DNA from: a virus
Virus record (IMG/VR): IMGVR_UViG_3300029908_000004
Location: 107,458-171,457 of that record
DNA length: 64,000 bases
Strand: one strand, 5' to 3'
Part shown: piece by piece, positions 5,497 through 13,931 of the stretch
How the letters are laid out: every line of letters starts with the position of its first letter
Numbering within the stretch: the stretch's first letter is position 1
The notes under the pieces: model-generated
What the model was told of the DNA's origin: nothing
The model's input: only the letters and a program-made list of their open reading frames with translations
Database searches by the model: none
Position numbers and translations under genes: made by a program

Positions 5497-6234
5497 ATGG
5501 ATAACGATTCAAAAACATCAGATAAAATAATCACTACTGATACTAAAGCTCTAACTAGTTCAGCTTTTGATCTTCTTCCTATTAAACATATATCGCTTAC
5601 ATTAGAAGAAACAGATCGTGTTCAGAAACTACAAACAGCCTTATTAGTATTAGGTCCAGCTGGAGGAAGTTGCCTTGTATGCCCCGGAAACCAGATAAAC
5701 ACACCACAAGATGAAAGATGCCCTTATTATTCTAAGTGTGAATTATTAAAGATGAGAAAGGCTCCTCAAGGTGAGCTCTGCCCAATAGAAGCTAATTATA
5801 TAGCCACTCGTTTTACTGATTGGGCAAAAGAACTTAATAGGACTGTCGATCAACTAACAGAAACAGAAAGATGCTTTGTATCTGATCTAACTTGGATAGA
5901 TACCCAAGCATTACGTTGTAACTCCATTGTGTCTGAAGCTGAAGCATCTAGATTAACACAATTAGACCCGAAGGAAACCCACCCAGAAACCGGTGAGATA
6001 TTATCGTGGCAAAGAGTAGTACACGCTAATATGGCAAGATTAGATATGTTAGTAACACAAAGAAGGATGCTTCTAAAAGATTGGATGTTGACCCCAGAAC
6101 AGAAAGCAAAGCAAGCTAAATGGGAAGGGCGTACCGTAGGAAATGATATTAGCAAGAAACAATCAGCCACTGCCGATAAGTTACGAGACTTAGGTATGAC
6201 GATTGTTAATCAAGAAGAAAAAGAAGAAGAATAA
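5497..6234 (+). CDS. Cys-cluster protein upstream of phosphoesterase and terminase, 245 aa
   Basis: ATG at 5497 with AAGG upstream. Residues about 59-98 hold a set of cysteines in the spacing C-x2-C, C-x4-C, then CP (SCLVCPGNQ, RCPYYSKCELL, GELCPIEAN), which could hold zinc or an iron-sulfur cluster. The rest is a long helical region with two further Cys, ending in a Glu/Lys-rich tail. Its position shortly before the terminase would suit a small terminase subunit or DNA-binding partner, but I cannot recognise such a family in the sequence. Confidence 0.6.
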   Translation: MDNDSKTSDKIITTDTKALTSSAFDLLPIKHISLTLEETDRVQKLQTALLVLGPAGGSCLVCPGNQINTPQDERCPYYSKCELLKMRKAPQGELCPIEANYIATRFTDWAKELNRTVDQLTETERCFVSDLTWIDTQALRCNSIVSEAEASRLTQLDPKETHPETGEILSWQRVVHANMARLDMLVTQRRMLLKDWMLTPEQKAKQAKWEGRTVGNDISKKQSATADKLRDLGMTIVNQEEKEEE

Positions 6235-6245
6235 GTTCCCCACTA

Positions 6246-6300
6246 GGTCAGGGTATCCTGACCGATGTACCCAGCCCAGGGTCAAAGCATCGATCCTGGG
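6246..6300 (+). terminator. Two adjacent intergenic hairpins
   Basis: GGTCAGG/CCTGACC (6246-6263) with a 4-nt loop and CCCAGG/CCTGGG (6275-6300). They lie between the stop at 6234 and the preferred start at 6331. A 13-nt sequence (GTCAAAGCATCGA) inside the second loop recurs at 6339-6351. Confidence 0.45.
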
Positions 6301-6330
6301 AATAATTTAAATAATATCATTAGAGGTGAT

Positions 6331-7503
6331 ATGGAACGTCAAAGCATCGAAATGAATATGAATGCTATGTTAGAGGATTCTAAGACTCTAGAAATCTCTG
6401 AGCTAGCTACAAAGTATGGTGTTTCTATACCTACAATGTACGCTTTCCTACAAGAATCTAAACCAGAAGTATTTAATTCTCACGTAATACAAGAGGCATC
6501 CCAAGTAATTAACACACCAAATATAACAGCTCCAGTACAATCTACTGGGGTATACAAGTTTGGTACACCAGCGGGAACAAGAGGGGATAACCTCAAGAAA
6601 AAGAAGCCAATTAACTTATATACAGATAGTGACTTTGACGTTTATTATAAACAGTATCGTGACTGGTTAGGTTGGTTCAAAGAACCCTCTCCAAAGGTGG
6701 TTCATCCAGTATCAAGTAACCAGTCGGAGTTAACAATTATAATTGGTGACTTACACGTTCCATATCATCACGAAGAAGCATTAAAGTGGGCTATCAGTCG
6801 TACTAGCAAGAGAGCTAATAGACTTATCATAGGCGGGGATCTAGCAGATATGTTCTGGTGCTCTAAGTATATGAAGTTCGATCAGCATTTTACTCCAGTA
6901 GAAGAAATGAAGAGAGTTCAGGCTGTGCTAGTAGCGTTAAGTGAAGCTTACGAAGAGGTCATTCTAATGCGGGGCAACCATGATGATAGATTTATTAAAT
7001 ATTTACTAAGACAGGGTATTAAGCCAGAGGCTATGGAAGTATTCAAATACATCTATGGTGCACACGCTATGCATCCTATTTATGTATTAGCGCACGGCTT
7101 ACCTAATGTAAAAGTAATTGAACCATTAAATAAAGACTACGCAGAGTTTAGTTATTTGTACCAGCATGGCGATTGTGTTGTAAGTCACGCTGAGAAGTTT
7201 TCACAGCAACCTAACAAAGTGGCAGAAGACATGATTAAGACATTAATGAGCTATCATGTTCCTGCTGGTATTATCAAACCATTTAACGTAGTAGTTCAAT
7301 GTCATACACACATGGCAGGAAAGACTTGGGGAGACTTTGGTAAGATTGGTATCGAGAACGGTTGTATGGCAATGATACCAGATTACTCAGGTAACGCCAA
7401 ATTACTTCCTCGCCGTCCACCAGTATTAGGCTATACAGAATTATGGCAATACGCCGGCATCTCGGATTTAGAGAGAACCAACTTTGTACCATATCAAAGA
7501 TAG
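6331..7503 (+). CDS. Calcineurin-like metallophosphoesterase with N-terminal HTH, 390 aa
   Basis: Predicted metal-dependent phosphoesterase. From the 6331 start it carries GDLH (139-142), GGDLAD (about 168-173), GNHDD (215-219), a His in SHAE (286) and HTH (325-327), the ordered metal-binding blocks of the calcineurin fold. Residues about 22-41 (ISELATKYGVSIPTMYAFLQ) resemble a helix-turn-helix. The start is chosen for AGAGGTGAT just upstream; a start at 6265 is possible but would read through two hairpins. In phages such enzymes can act on nucleic acids, nucleotides or phosphoproteins. The substrate is not visible. Confidence 0.85.
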   Translation: MERQSIEMNMNAMLEDSKTLEISELATKYGVSIPTMYAFLQESKPEVFNSHVIQEASQVINTPNITAPVQSTGVYKFGTPAGTRGDNLKKKKPINLYTDSDFDVYYKQYRDWLGWFKEPSPKVVHPVSSNQSELTIIIGDLHVPYHHEEALKWAISRTSKRANRLIIGGDLADMFWCSKYMKFDQHFTPVEEMKRVQAVLVALSEAYEEVILMRGNHDDRFIKYLLRQGIKPEAMEVFKYIYGAHAMHPIYVLAHGLPNVKVIEPLNKDYAEFSYLYQHGDCVVSHAEKFSQQPNKVAEDMIKTLMSYHVPAGIIKPFNVVVQCHTHMAGKTWGDFGKIGIENGCMAMIPDYSGNAKLLPRRPPVLGYTELWQYAGISDLERTNFVPYQR

Positions 7504-7513
7504 AGGAGAATAA

Positions 7514-7789
7514 GTGTCATCAAATCCAAATTTATCACTTCAGACTTTATTGCTAGAACAAATGGCGGCAAAGAATATCTCGTCAGATTCAGCACAAGGT
7601 AAAGCTTACCTATCTCAATTAGGTTTACTACAAACACCGTCAGGTGGTGGTGTACCTATTAACCCAGATGATGGGGAAACTACGATTAGTAGCACCGTTG
7701 TTAAGATGACGAGTCTACCAGTAGAAGATCCAAAAGTAGTCGGACAATTGTGGAATAACTCAGGTGTCTTAACCGTATCAGCCGGCTAA
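7514..7789 (+). CDS. Small putative virion protein, 91 aa
   Basis: GTG start at 7514 with GAGGAGAA upstream, 10 nt after the phosphoesterase gene. The N-terminal half is helical and Gln-rich. The C-terminus reads DPKVVGQLWNNSGVLTVSAG, a short beta motif often seen at the end of small phage structural proteins. I infer a minor virion or attachment role with modest confidence. Confidence 0.55.
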   Translation: MSSNPNLSLQTLLLEQMAAKNISSDSAQGKAYLSQLGLLQTPSGGGVPINPDDGETTISSTVVKMTSLPVEDPKVVGQLWNNSGVLTVSAG

Positions 7790-7803
7790 ATAGGAGGTGG
7801 ATT

Positions 7804-8163
7804 ATGATAGATCCACCAGTAACAAGATGTAAAGTCTCTAAGATACCAAAAGAAATTAAAGTAGGGGCTCACGTATATAAAATTCGCTTAGTAGCAGGGT
7901 TAGAAGAAGAAGGGGTCAAAGCTAACGGTATGTTAGATTCTGACGCCTGTGAAATTCTGCTACTAAGAAGCCTTACTCATACAAAGATGCAAGAGATACT
8001 TTTACACGAAACTCTGCATGCTATATTCTACGCCATTCCAAACAAATCAAACATACTTGAAGAAGAGGAGTTTGTCACCCACGCATCTCCTCATCTATTA
8101 CAGGTATTACAAGAAAATCCTAAGCTAGTAGAATACCTTTCTACTAAATCATCCTTTCTATAA
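7804..8163 (+). CDS. HExxH putative metallopeptidase, 119 aa
   Basis: ATG at 7804 with AGGAGGTGG upstream. Residues about 73-80 read LLHETLHA, an HExxH zinc-peptidase motif inside a helix. A strand region precedes it and an acidic helix (ILEEEEFVTHAS) follows. Short phage proteins of this layout are common and resemble minimal zincins. Whether this one cleaves a protein is not known. It lies between a small virion-like gene and the membrane protein trio before the terminase. Confidence 0.6.
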   Translation: MIDPPVTRCKVSKIPKEIKVGAHVYKIRLVAGLEEEGVKANGMLDSDACEILLLRSLTHTKMQEILLHETLHAIFYAIPNKSNILEEEEFVTHASPHLLQVLQENPKLVEYLSTKSSFL

Positions 8164-8172
8164 GGGACTACT

Positions 8173-9105
8173 TTGTTCAAATCAGAAAATAAGCAGCAGT
8201 CTACACAGACTAGGTCTCAATACTTCTGGGGTAAGTTTGAAGTATTTGAACCTTTTACTGCCGTGGCTGAATTGGCTCACGACTTCTTCTCGCATTTACA
8301 TGGTGAAGAAAGCACCTTAGGAGGAATGCTTAAAAGTCAAGCTATTGCAGCTGGGGTAACTCTTGGTGCGGCTGCTCTTACAACTGCTGTCTTTTATAAT
8401 AAGGACAAAGTAGTAAACAGCCATAAACAGAAGAATATAGCAAGAGCTGCTGCTGCAGGTATAGTTGTTGCTGGTGGGGCTGCTACCTATTACTATTTAA
8501 CACATAAAAAAGATAAATCATCTTCATCTTCGTCTCGTCCATTTTCTTCTAATAACGGCGTTGTAATACCCCCTCCACCAAAACCATCAGCACCTAGTAG
8601 TCCTAATACAACACAAACAATACAAGGTGAATGGAAAGAAGCTCCATTTGAAAAACCACCTATAAGGTTACTAGAACCTCCAAAACCTACTATAGTAAGC
8701 CCTACTATAGGAGGAGGAACTATAGCAGCAGCTCAAGAAGATACTAACTTCTTCGGGCAGGCTCAAGCAGAATTCAAAGAAACATATTCTTCTAGAGTAG
8801 CTAAGAGGGCACAAGAATTAAAAGAATTACATACACTTCGAAAATCAAGAGTATTACATAAGCCTTCAGTATTCACTTCTATTGACGAAGCAGGTTTAAT
8901 GACTGCTAAGTCTATTGCTAGGGAGGCCCATCTAGCTCCGGGCCGTGGGCGCACCAAAACTGATATTATTGCTGCATTCAAACAAGCCAAAGATTCAGCA
9001 GTTGTTAAAGCTTCAATGAAGAACGGTGAGACTGCTTCAAGAGTAGGAACGGGTATAAGGAATTTAATAACTAAAGGCTCTCGCGTATTAAAAGGTCTGT
9101 TATAA
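8173..9105 (+). CDS. Membrane protein with Pro-rich region, 310 aa
   Basis: TTG start at 8173, 9 nt after the previous stop, with AAGGGA upstream. Two hydrophobic, Ala/Gly-rich segments lie at about residues 56-75 (IAAGVTLGAAALTTAVFY) and 92-110 (AAAAGIVVAGGAATYYYL). A Ser tract, a Pro-rich region (VVIPPPPKPSAPSSP) and a basic helical C-terminal half follow. With the next two genes it forms a trio of glycine-rich hydrophobic proteins. These could be internal or ejected virion proteins that insert in the host membrane; that role is inference. Confidence 0.6.
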   Translation: MFKSENKQQSTQTRSQYFWGKFEVFEPFTAVAELAHDFFSHLHGEESTLGGMLKSQAIAAGVTLGAAALTTAVFYNKDKVVNSHKQKNIARAAAAGIVVAGGAATYYYLTHKKDKSSSSSSRPFSSNNGVVIPPPPKPSAPSSPNTTQTIQGEWKEAPFEKPPIRLLEPPKPTIVSPTIGGGTIAAAQEDTNFFGQAQAEFKETYSSRVAKRAQELKELHTLRKSRVLHKPSVFTSIDEAGLMTAKSIAREAHLAPGRGRTKTDIIAAFKQAKDSAVVKASMKNGETASRVGTGIRNLITKGSRVLKGLL

Positions 9106-9108
9106 CTG

Positions 9109-9116
9109 TATACTAA
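9109..9116 (+). promoter_or_regulatory. TATACTAA motif
   Basis: Located in the 29-nt gap between two membrane protein genes, 12 nt before the AAAGGA Shine-Dalgarno of the next gene. Same octamer as in four other gaps. No convincing -35 box. Confidence 0.3.
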
Positions 9117-9134
9117 ACAGAACAAAGGAACATA

Positions 9135-9971
9135 ATGGCAAATTGGTTTACAGCACTTCCTGAATTAGTGAAACCTCTGAAAAACCCATATATGTGGGGC
9201 GCTTTGGCCGGTACAACGGCTGGGGTATTTATGGGTGCGAGTAAAACAGATGAAGACGGTAAGCCATTAGGTCTAGTTGGAAAAGCAGCAAATGCAACAG
9301 TCACTGGGCTTGCTATGGGTGCTGTAGCAACCGCTGGTGTATTTGCTTTTAAGCATCGTCCGACATTTGAAGGACAAAGCTCAGCAGCTGTAGCTATGAA
9401 CCGTCCGTTTCCTATGGTAGATGTTAAAATGCCTAATATGGAGGGGAAAACCTTCGAAGAATCTATTGATGCGATAAATGGGGCAGCGAAAAGGGCACGA
9501 ACCGTTGCTAATCGTATGGCATCTAATAGTAAAGTAGGTATTACTTATAATCAAGCTTTAAAAGAAGCTACTAGTCCAATAGCATCTAGGTTAGGTAGGT
9601 CTTCTTCTATGTTTGCTATGGCAGGAATTGGAGCTGGAATTGGTGCTTTAGTTGATAAGAAAGATAGAGGTAGAGGGGCGGCAATTGGGGCTGTAGCGGG
9701 TGCTGGCTTATCTTTAGCAGCTAGAGGAGCAGCGAATATGAAAGTTATGCCACGAATCCAAAAGACTGTAGTGAAAGGTGGTTTGCTTGCAACAGCTTTA
9801 TTATTGGGGGCAGGGGCTATACTTTCACGTTCGATGAGTAATAGGGCTCCTGTATCACAAGAAGCATCACAAGAGGAATCAGAGGAATACAACTATTCCA
9901 GAAGATTACAAACTATAAACGCCACTGGCAGTATAGTAATGGGTTTACACGGAGGTAGACATGGCAGCTAG
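9135..9971 (+). CDS. Glycine-zipper membrane protein, 278 aa
   Basis: ATG at 9135 with AAAGGA upstream. Several Ala/Gly-rich hydrophobic helices are visible: near 20-36 (MWGALAGTTAGVFMGA), 55-71, 156-168 (FAMAGIGAGIGALVD), 178-192 and 216-230. GxxxG-type spacing recurs throughout. The tail is SRRLQTINATGSIVMGLHGG. The pattern suits a membrane-inserting virion protein. It overlaps the next gene by 11 nt, so the two are coupled. Confidence 0.6.
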   Translation: MANWFTALPELVKPLKNPYMWGALAGTTAGVFMGASKTDEDGKPLGLVGKAANATVTGLAMGAVATAGVFAFKHRPTFEGQSSAAVAMNRPFPMVDVKMPNMEGKTFEESIDAINGAAKRARTVANRMASNSKVGITYNQALKEATSPIASRLGRSSSMFAMAGIGAGIGALVDKKDRGRGAAIGAVAGAGLSLAARGAANMKVMPRIQKTVVKGGLLATALLLGAGAILSRSMSNRAPVSQEASQEESEEYNYSRRLQTINATGSIVMGLHGGRHGS

Positions 9972-10566
9972 TCCTTTTCCAAAACCACCAATTAGACCAG
10001 ATAGCGCAGCAGAGCGCGAAGCATTAAATATCCCGTATAGTTCAGCAGAGTTAGAAACACTCAATGTTTGGAAGTACGACCCACGAATAGGTATGAGTGG
10101 ATTCGGCAAGCTGAAGTATGGTGCAAAGAGGGGTTGGCGTATGGGAGCTATGGGCGGTGGTTTAATGAACACTGCGATGATTGGCTTACAAATGGCGACT
10201 GCTCAGAGGGGAGAGGTTATCCCAACTCTTACTACAGGTGTAGTAGGTATTGTTACATATGGTGTCATATCTTCAATGATAACTGCTGGATTAATGTTGA
10301 TCCCCGGGATTAATGTAGGTGTAGCTACTTACTTAGCATTAGGTTTAGCTATCCCTCCAGAAATGAAGCTAGAAGCTAAGATGATGAATGGTATGAAATT
10401 TCTTAGTGGAGCGGGTCAACAGATAAGAGCTTTACACATGGGTGGTGGGTACAATGACACCGATAACGCAATCGGACGTCGTAGAGAAGCTATTATGGAA
10501 ATGAGCGGAGCGTCAATGCCCTACAGACGTTATTTAGGACAAGAAGCTAAATTTCTACACAGATAA
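9961..10566 (+). CDS. Membrane protein, third of a trio, 201 aa
   Basis: ATG at 9961 overlaps the previous gene; GGAGG precedes it. Hydrophobic segments lie at about 63-78 (MGAMGGGLMNTAMIGLQM) and 89-124 (TTGVVGIVTYGVISSMITAG and beyond). The C-terminal 40 residues are charged and end in YRRYLGQEAKFLHR. The Gly/Ala-rich character matches its two neighbours. Location before the terminase and similarity of composition suggest a shared virion or ejection role, unproven. Confidence 0.6.
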   Translation: MAASPFPKPPIRPDSAAEREALNIPYSSAELETLNVWKYDPRIGMSGFGKLKYGAKRGWRMGAMGGGLMNTAMIGLQMATAQRGEVIPTLTTGVVGIVTYGVISSMITAGLMLIPGINVGVATYLALGLAIPPEMKLEAKMMNGMKFLSGAGQQIRALHMGGGYNDTDNAIGRRREAIMEMSGASMPYRRYLGQEAKFLHR

Positions 10567-10581
10567 AACAAAAGGAGCAAC

Positions 10582-11064
10582 ATGCCAAGCAATAGTAATT
10601 CAATTAATCCAAAAACTCTTACACACTCCCCGAGTCCGATATATGGTATTCCTTATGGATTCAATATATCTGACCTACCTAGTGTTGGTTTGGCTCAACC
10701 TATACCAACTCTAGCTGCTGTTAGCACAGCTACAGTATCTGCTGAATTAAATATACAAGCAAGATCTATTGAAATAGATGTAGCATTTAGTGCACCATTA
10801 GCTACCTGTCAGATTGATGTATATTCTGCTGCTGATGGTTATACACAATCCCTATTTACTGCGACGGCTTCACAAGTAGAGAAACCAGCTACAGGAACAA
10901 ATTTGGACCCATTACCCCCAGATAACACAGATAACTTATTGCCTTCAACTACTATATTTGTAGGCAACTTCGAAAATATAAATCTTAATGGGGCGCCTGT
11001 TAAGATAAAGGTATCTAATGTTTCAGCTGGAACAGTAACTGTAGCCTATCGTCTAACGAGTTAA
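10582..11064 (+). CDS. Beta-rich putative virion protein, 160 aa
   Basis: ATG at 10582 with AAAGGAG upstream. The first 40 residues are Pro/Ser-rich (PKTLTHSPSPIYGIPYGF). The rest alternates short strands and is low in charge (VKIKVSNVSAGTVTVAYRL at the end), like a small decoration or fibre domain. It lies just before the terminase with a 2-nt gap. No family name can be given. Confidence 0.55.
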   Translation: MPSNSNSINPKTLTHSPSPIYGIPYGFNISDLPSVGLAQPIPTLAAVSTATVSAELNIQARSIEIDVAFSAPLATCQIDVYSAADGYTQSLFTATASQVEKPATGTNLDPLPPDNTDNLLPSTTIFVGNFENINLNGAPVKIKVSNVSAGTVTVAYRLTS

Positions 11065-11066
11065 TT

Positions 11067-13094
11067 ATGAGTGAGAAAGTAGATATAACTTTAGATAGTT
11101 TCTTATCTGAGGTTAATAAAAGAAATACAAACAAGGATGGAAGCGAGAGAGACCCTAGATTGCTCGAACGCTTCCAGAACCCTATATGTCAGGATTGTCA
11201 CGCCCGATATAAAGAGAAGTACCCGGGTATTCCGTTCAAGATTAAGTGTAATGGTGTTTATGATGATCCCGATTATGTAATTATAAGGGAGAAGTGGAAA
11301 GAAACTTATCCAGATGAGGAACCACCAGATTTAGAGACTATTAAAGAAATTACTGATCCGTCTTACTGGGCGAGAAAACATATCTATAGAAAAGATCATA
11401 GAGGTGACTTGGTTCCTTTCGTTCCTCGTTGGTATCAGGAATGGATTCTTCGTTGTACAGCAATGCAGAAAGTTGATAGATGTGGTAGGGGCACCGGGAA
11501 AACTACTGTAGGTGTAATTGAAGAATTACATAAAGCTATCACTAGAAAGAATTATGATATCCTTGTTGTAAGCCCTGCTGATTCACAGTCAGAAAAATGG
11601 TTCACTGAGATTCTAGTGCAAGTAGAAAACTCTCCATCATTGAGAGAAGCTCTAGCCCAGAAGAAGCAACAGCCTTATAAAATATTTAGATTTAATAATG
11701 GGTCTACTATCTCCATCTTCACTGCGGGTTCCGCTTCAGGTCGTGGTGCTGATTCTATTCGTTCTCAATCGCCTAGACGTGTTCGTTGCGAGGAGCAGGA
11801 CTATCTAGCAGAAAAAGATTGGGGAGCGATAGAACCTCTTCTAAATAGATATTCAGATTCTGAGTTCCATGGAGCTTCAACCCCTACTGGTTCACGTAAT
11901 AAGTTCTGGAACATGTGTACCAAATATCCTAGATATAAAGAATTCTATTTCCCAGTTACTGTTCTTCCAGACTGGAGTCCAGAGAAAGAAGAACAGTGTA
12001 TTTTAGAAGCTAAAACCATGGATAGATATCGCCATGAATATTTAGCTGAATTTGGTGACCCCACACAAGGTGTATTCAAAGGCATCTTCGTAGATAGAGC
12101 AAAAGGGGTATATGAAGACCCACAACATCCACACACTAAAGGATATGATACTTGTCAGTATGACCCAAACCTAAGGTACTTTATGGGCGTGGATTGGAAT
12201 GGTGAAGGTACTGGTACCCGTATACGTGTATTGTCTTATGACACAATTAGTAGAATAAGACGTTGTGTAACAGCACATACTGTAGATGAAGCTACTTGGA
12301 CAGTTAATAAGTCTATTGATGCTATTCAGATATTAAATAAGAAGTGGCATTGTGAAAAGGTATTTATAGACAGGGGTTATGGTCAGGCACAAGACGAAAT
12401 GATTCGTATGCGAGGAGTAACAGCTCCCCCAACTGATGCAGATACCCGTAGACTTCGAGATATAATAGCCATAGACTTCGGTGCTAAATTAATAACTAAT
12501 AAACTTGTTCCATTAAGAGATCCTAACTCTAAGTACTTACCCGAAGACAAGAATGAACTAGAACGCCCAACTAAGCCGTTTATGGTTGAAGGCGCTGTAA
12601 TGGCTATAGAAACAGGTCTTGTTACATTCTGGCAAGGGGACTCTTTATTGGATGAACAATTAAGAGCTTACAGAGTAAAGAACTGGTCAGCACACGGGTA
12701 TCCGTCTTCTTATGAAGTAGAAGGAGACTGTGGAGACCACGATTTAGACGCGTTCATGCTGGCACTCCTAGCAATTGAAATGACGTATGGTATGTTCAAG
12801 ACTCCAGAAGAATTAAAAAAGTGGACTCAAATTGTATATGTTGGAAACTTCGGAGCTAATATGGGATTCGGTAAGTCCTCTTCTGATCCAATGAATAAGA
12901 AGAGAGAAGACGCAGGCATCCCTAACAGAACACAACCAACAACTACTTCTCCGAAAGATGAATATAGATTAATGTATCTAATGAAGAGTGGGTCTTTAAT
13001 TGCCCCCGCTAGAAGTAGTTCTGGTAGAATGCAAACAGGATCGAGAACAAGCATATTTAGAAAATCCCCAGGTAATAAAGATAGGAATTATTAA
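11067..13094 (+). CDS. Terminase large subunit, 675 aa
   Basis: ATP-driven DNA packaging motor with headful or cos nuclease. The N-terminus has a CxxC plus Cys motif (about 41-61). Walker A is GRGTGKTT (140-147). A Walker B-like acidic stretch is RVRCEEQD (238-245), and the coupling motif is STPTG (271-275). The RNase H-like nuclease carboxylates are in YFMGVDWNG (D376), VFIDRGYG (D435) and CGDHDLDAF (557-561). The length is normal to long for the family. It lies next to head genes and ends in a TAATG overlap with the following gene. Confidence 0.92.
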   Translation: MSEKVDITLDSFLSEVNKRNTNKDGSERDPRLLERFQNPICQDCHARYKEKYPGIPFKIKCNGVYDDPDYVIIREKWKETYPDEEPPDLETIKEITDPSYWARKHIYRKDHRGDLVPFVPRWYQEWILRCTAMQKVDRCGRGTGKTTVGVIEELHKAITRKNYDILVVSPADSQSEKWFTEILVQVENSPSLREALAQKKQQPYKIFRFNNGSTISIFTAGSASGRGADSIRSQSPRRVRCEEQDYLAEKDWGAIEPLLNRYSDSEFHGASTPTGSRNKFWNMCTKYPRYKEFYFPVTVLPDWSPEKEEQCILEAKTMDRYRHEYLAEFGDPTQGVFKGIFVDRAKGVYEDPQHPHTKGYDTCQYDPNLRYFMGVDWNGEGTGTRIRVLSYDTISRIRRCVTAHTVDEATWTVNKSIDAIQILNKKWHCEKVFIDRGYGQAQDEMIRMRGVTAPPTDADTRRLRDIIAIDFGAKLITNKLVPLRDPNSKYLPEDKNELERPTKPFMVEGAVMAIETGLVTFWQGDSLLDEQLRAYRVKNWSAHGYPSSYEVEGDCGDHDLDAFMLALLAIEMTYGMFKTPEELKKWTQIVYVGNFGANMGFGKSSSDPMNKKREDAGIPNRTQPTTTSPKDEYRLMYLMKSGSLIAPARSSSGRMQTGSRTSIFRKSPGNKDRNY

Positions 13095-13924
13095 TGGCAA
13101 TTAACATTCCAGGTCTTACTGATATTAATGGTATATCTATACCTATTGTTTCCAAAGCCTCTCAATGGAGAGGTCAACAACAATTACAGTATGCCTCTAT
13201 AATAAATTATATCAAGAATGATTTCCATGGGTTAAGCGACTTCCAAACGGAGATGACTATATATTCATCTACGCATCCAATACTCGCTAAAGCGTGGAGT
13301 ACCATATCTAGTATGGTTCCTGTTAATGCTCAAGTATCTTTACAAATGTACTATGATATACTGATGGGACCAGTTGGTAACGCCTTCTTGAATATGATTG
13401 GATTTGGGACGGTGTTTGCGGCTTCACCGTTAACACAAATCACTAATGAAGCAACTAATACAGTGTCTAGTGTAGTAAGTAGCGCGGCTAGTACAGCTTC
13501 TAGTAGTGGTTCAACTGGATCAACACTTGGAGTAGTAGCTAGCACAGCAGCTCAATTAGCACCTGCTGCTTCTATTATTGGATCGGCACCTTCTGCGATC
13601 AACGCACCAGTTCCAGTAGCAGGTATAACCTCACCAACTGATACTGGTACAGGTATGGGCGGAACAACTTCTACCACTTCTCCAATAAATGCTAATCAAG
13701 TAGCTGGTGTACCTATCAGTGGGGTACCAACTACAGCTGGGCAATATCTAGGTTATACCGGACAACAGCTTTCTTGGACTAATCCGATAACAATATTACC
13801 AATAACTACTGGTGCCCCAACAACTCCCGCTCCACAGGTAGGCAGTATGATGTTAGATACCTCTGGAAATTACATTTGGGTATATGCCAATAGTGCTTGG
13901 AAAAAAGTGGAGCTGACTTCTTAG
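13094..13924 (+). CDS. Putative virion protein with Ser/Thr/Ala-rich middle, 276 aa
   Basis: Starts in the TAATG overlap with the terminase stop. The first 110 residues look folded and mostly helical. The middle (about 110-200) is a low-complexity Ser, Thr, Ala, Val stretch. The C-terminus ends in a short strand pair (MMLDTSGNYIWVYANSAWKK) of the type seen at the end of phage attachment proteins. It sits between terminase and portal, so a head or connector-associated role is likely but unassigned. Confidence 0.6.
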   Translation: MAINIPGLTDINGISIPIVSKASQWRGQQQLQYASIINYIKNDFHGLSDFQTEMTIYSSTHPILAKAWSTISSMVPVNAQVSLQMYYDILMGPVGNAFLNMIGFGTVFAASPLTQITNEATNTVSSVVSSAASTASSSGSTGSTLGVVASTAAQLAPAASIIGSAPSAINAPVPVAGITSPTDTGTGMGGTTSTTSPINANQVAGVPISGVPTTAGQYLGYTGQQLSWTNPITILPITTGAPTTPAPQVGSMMLDTSGNYIWVYANSAWKKVELTS

Positions 13925-13931
13925 AGAATCT

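Noticed and set aside
6265-6330. Upstream start for the phosphoesterase
   Set aside because: It would be read through two hairpins and has a poor Shine-Dalgarno; the site before 6331 is much better. It remains possible because the frame is open.
7804-8163. Assigning the HExxH protein to a named protease family
   Set aside because: Only the HExxH helix is clear; the third zinc ligand and the family-specific parts are not evident.
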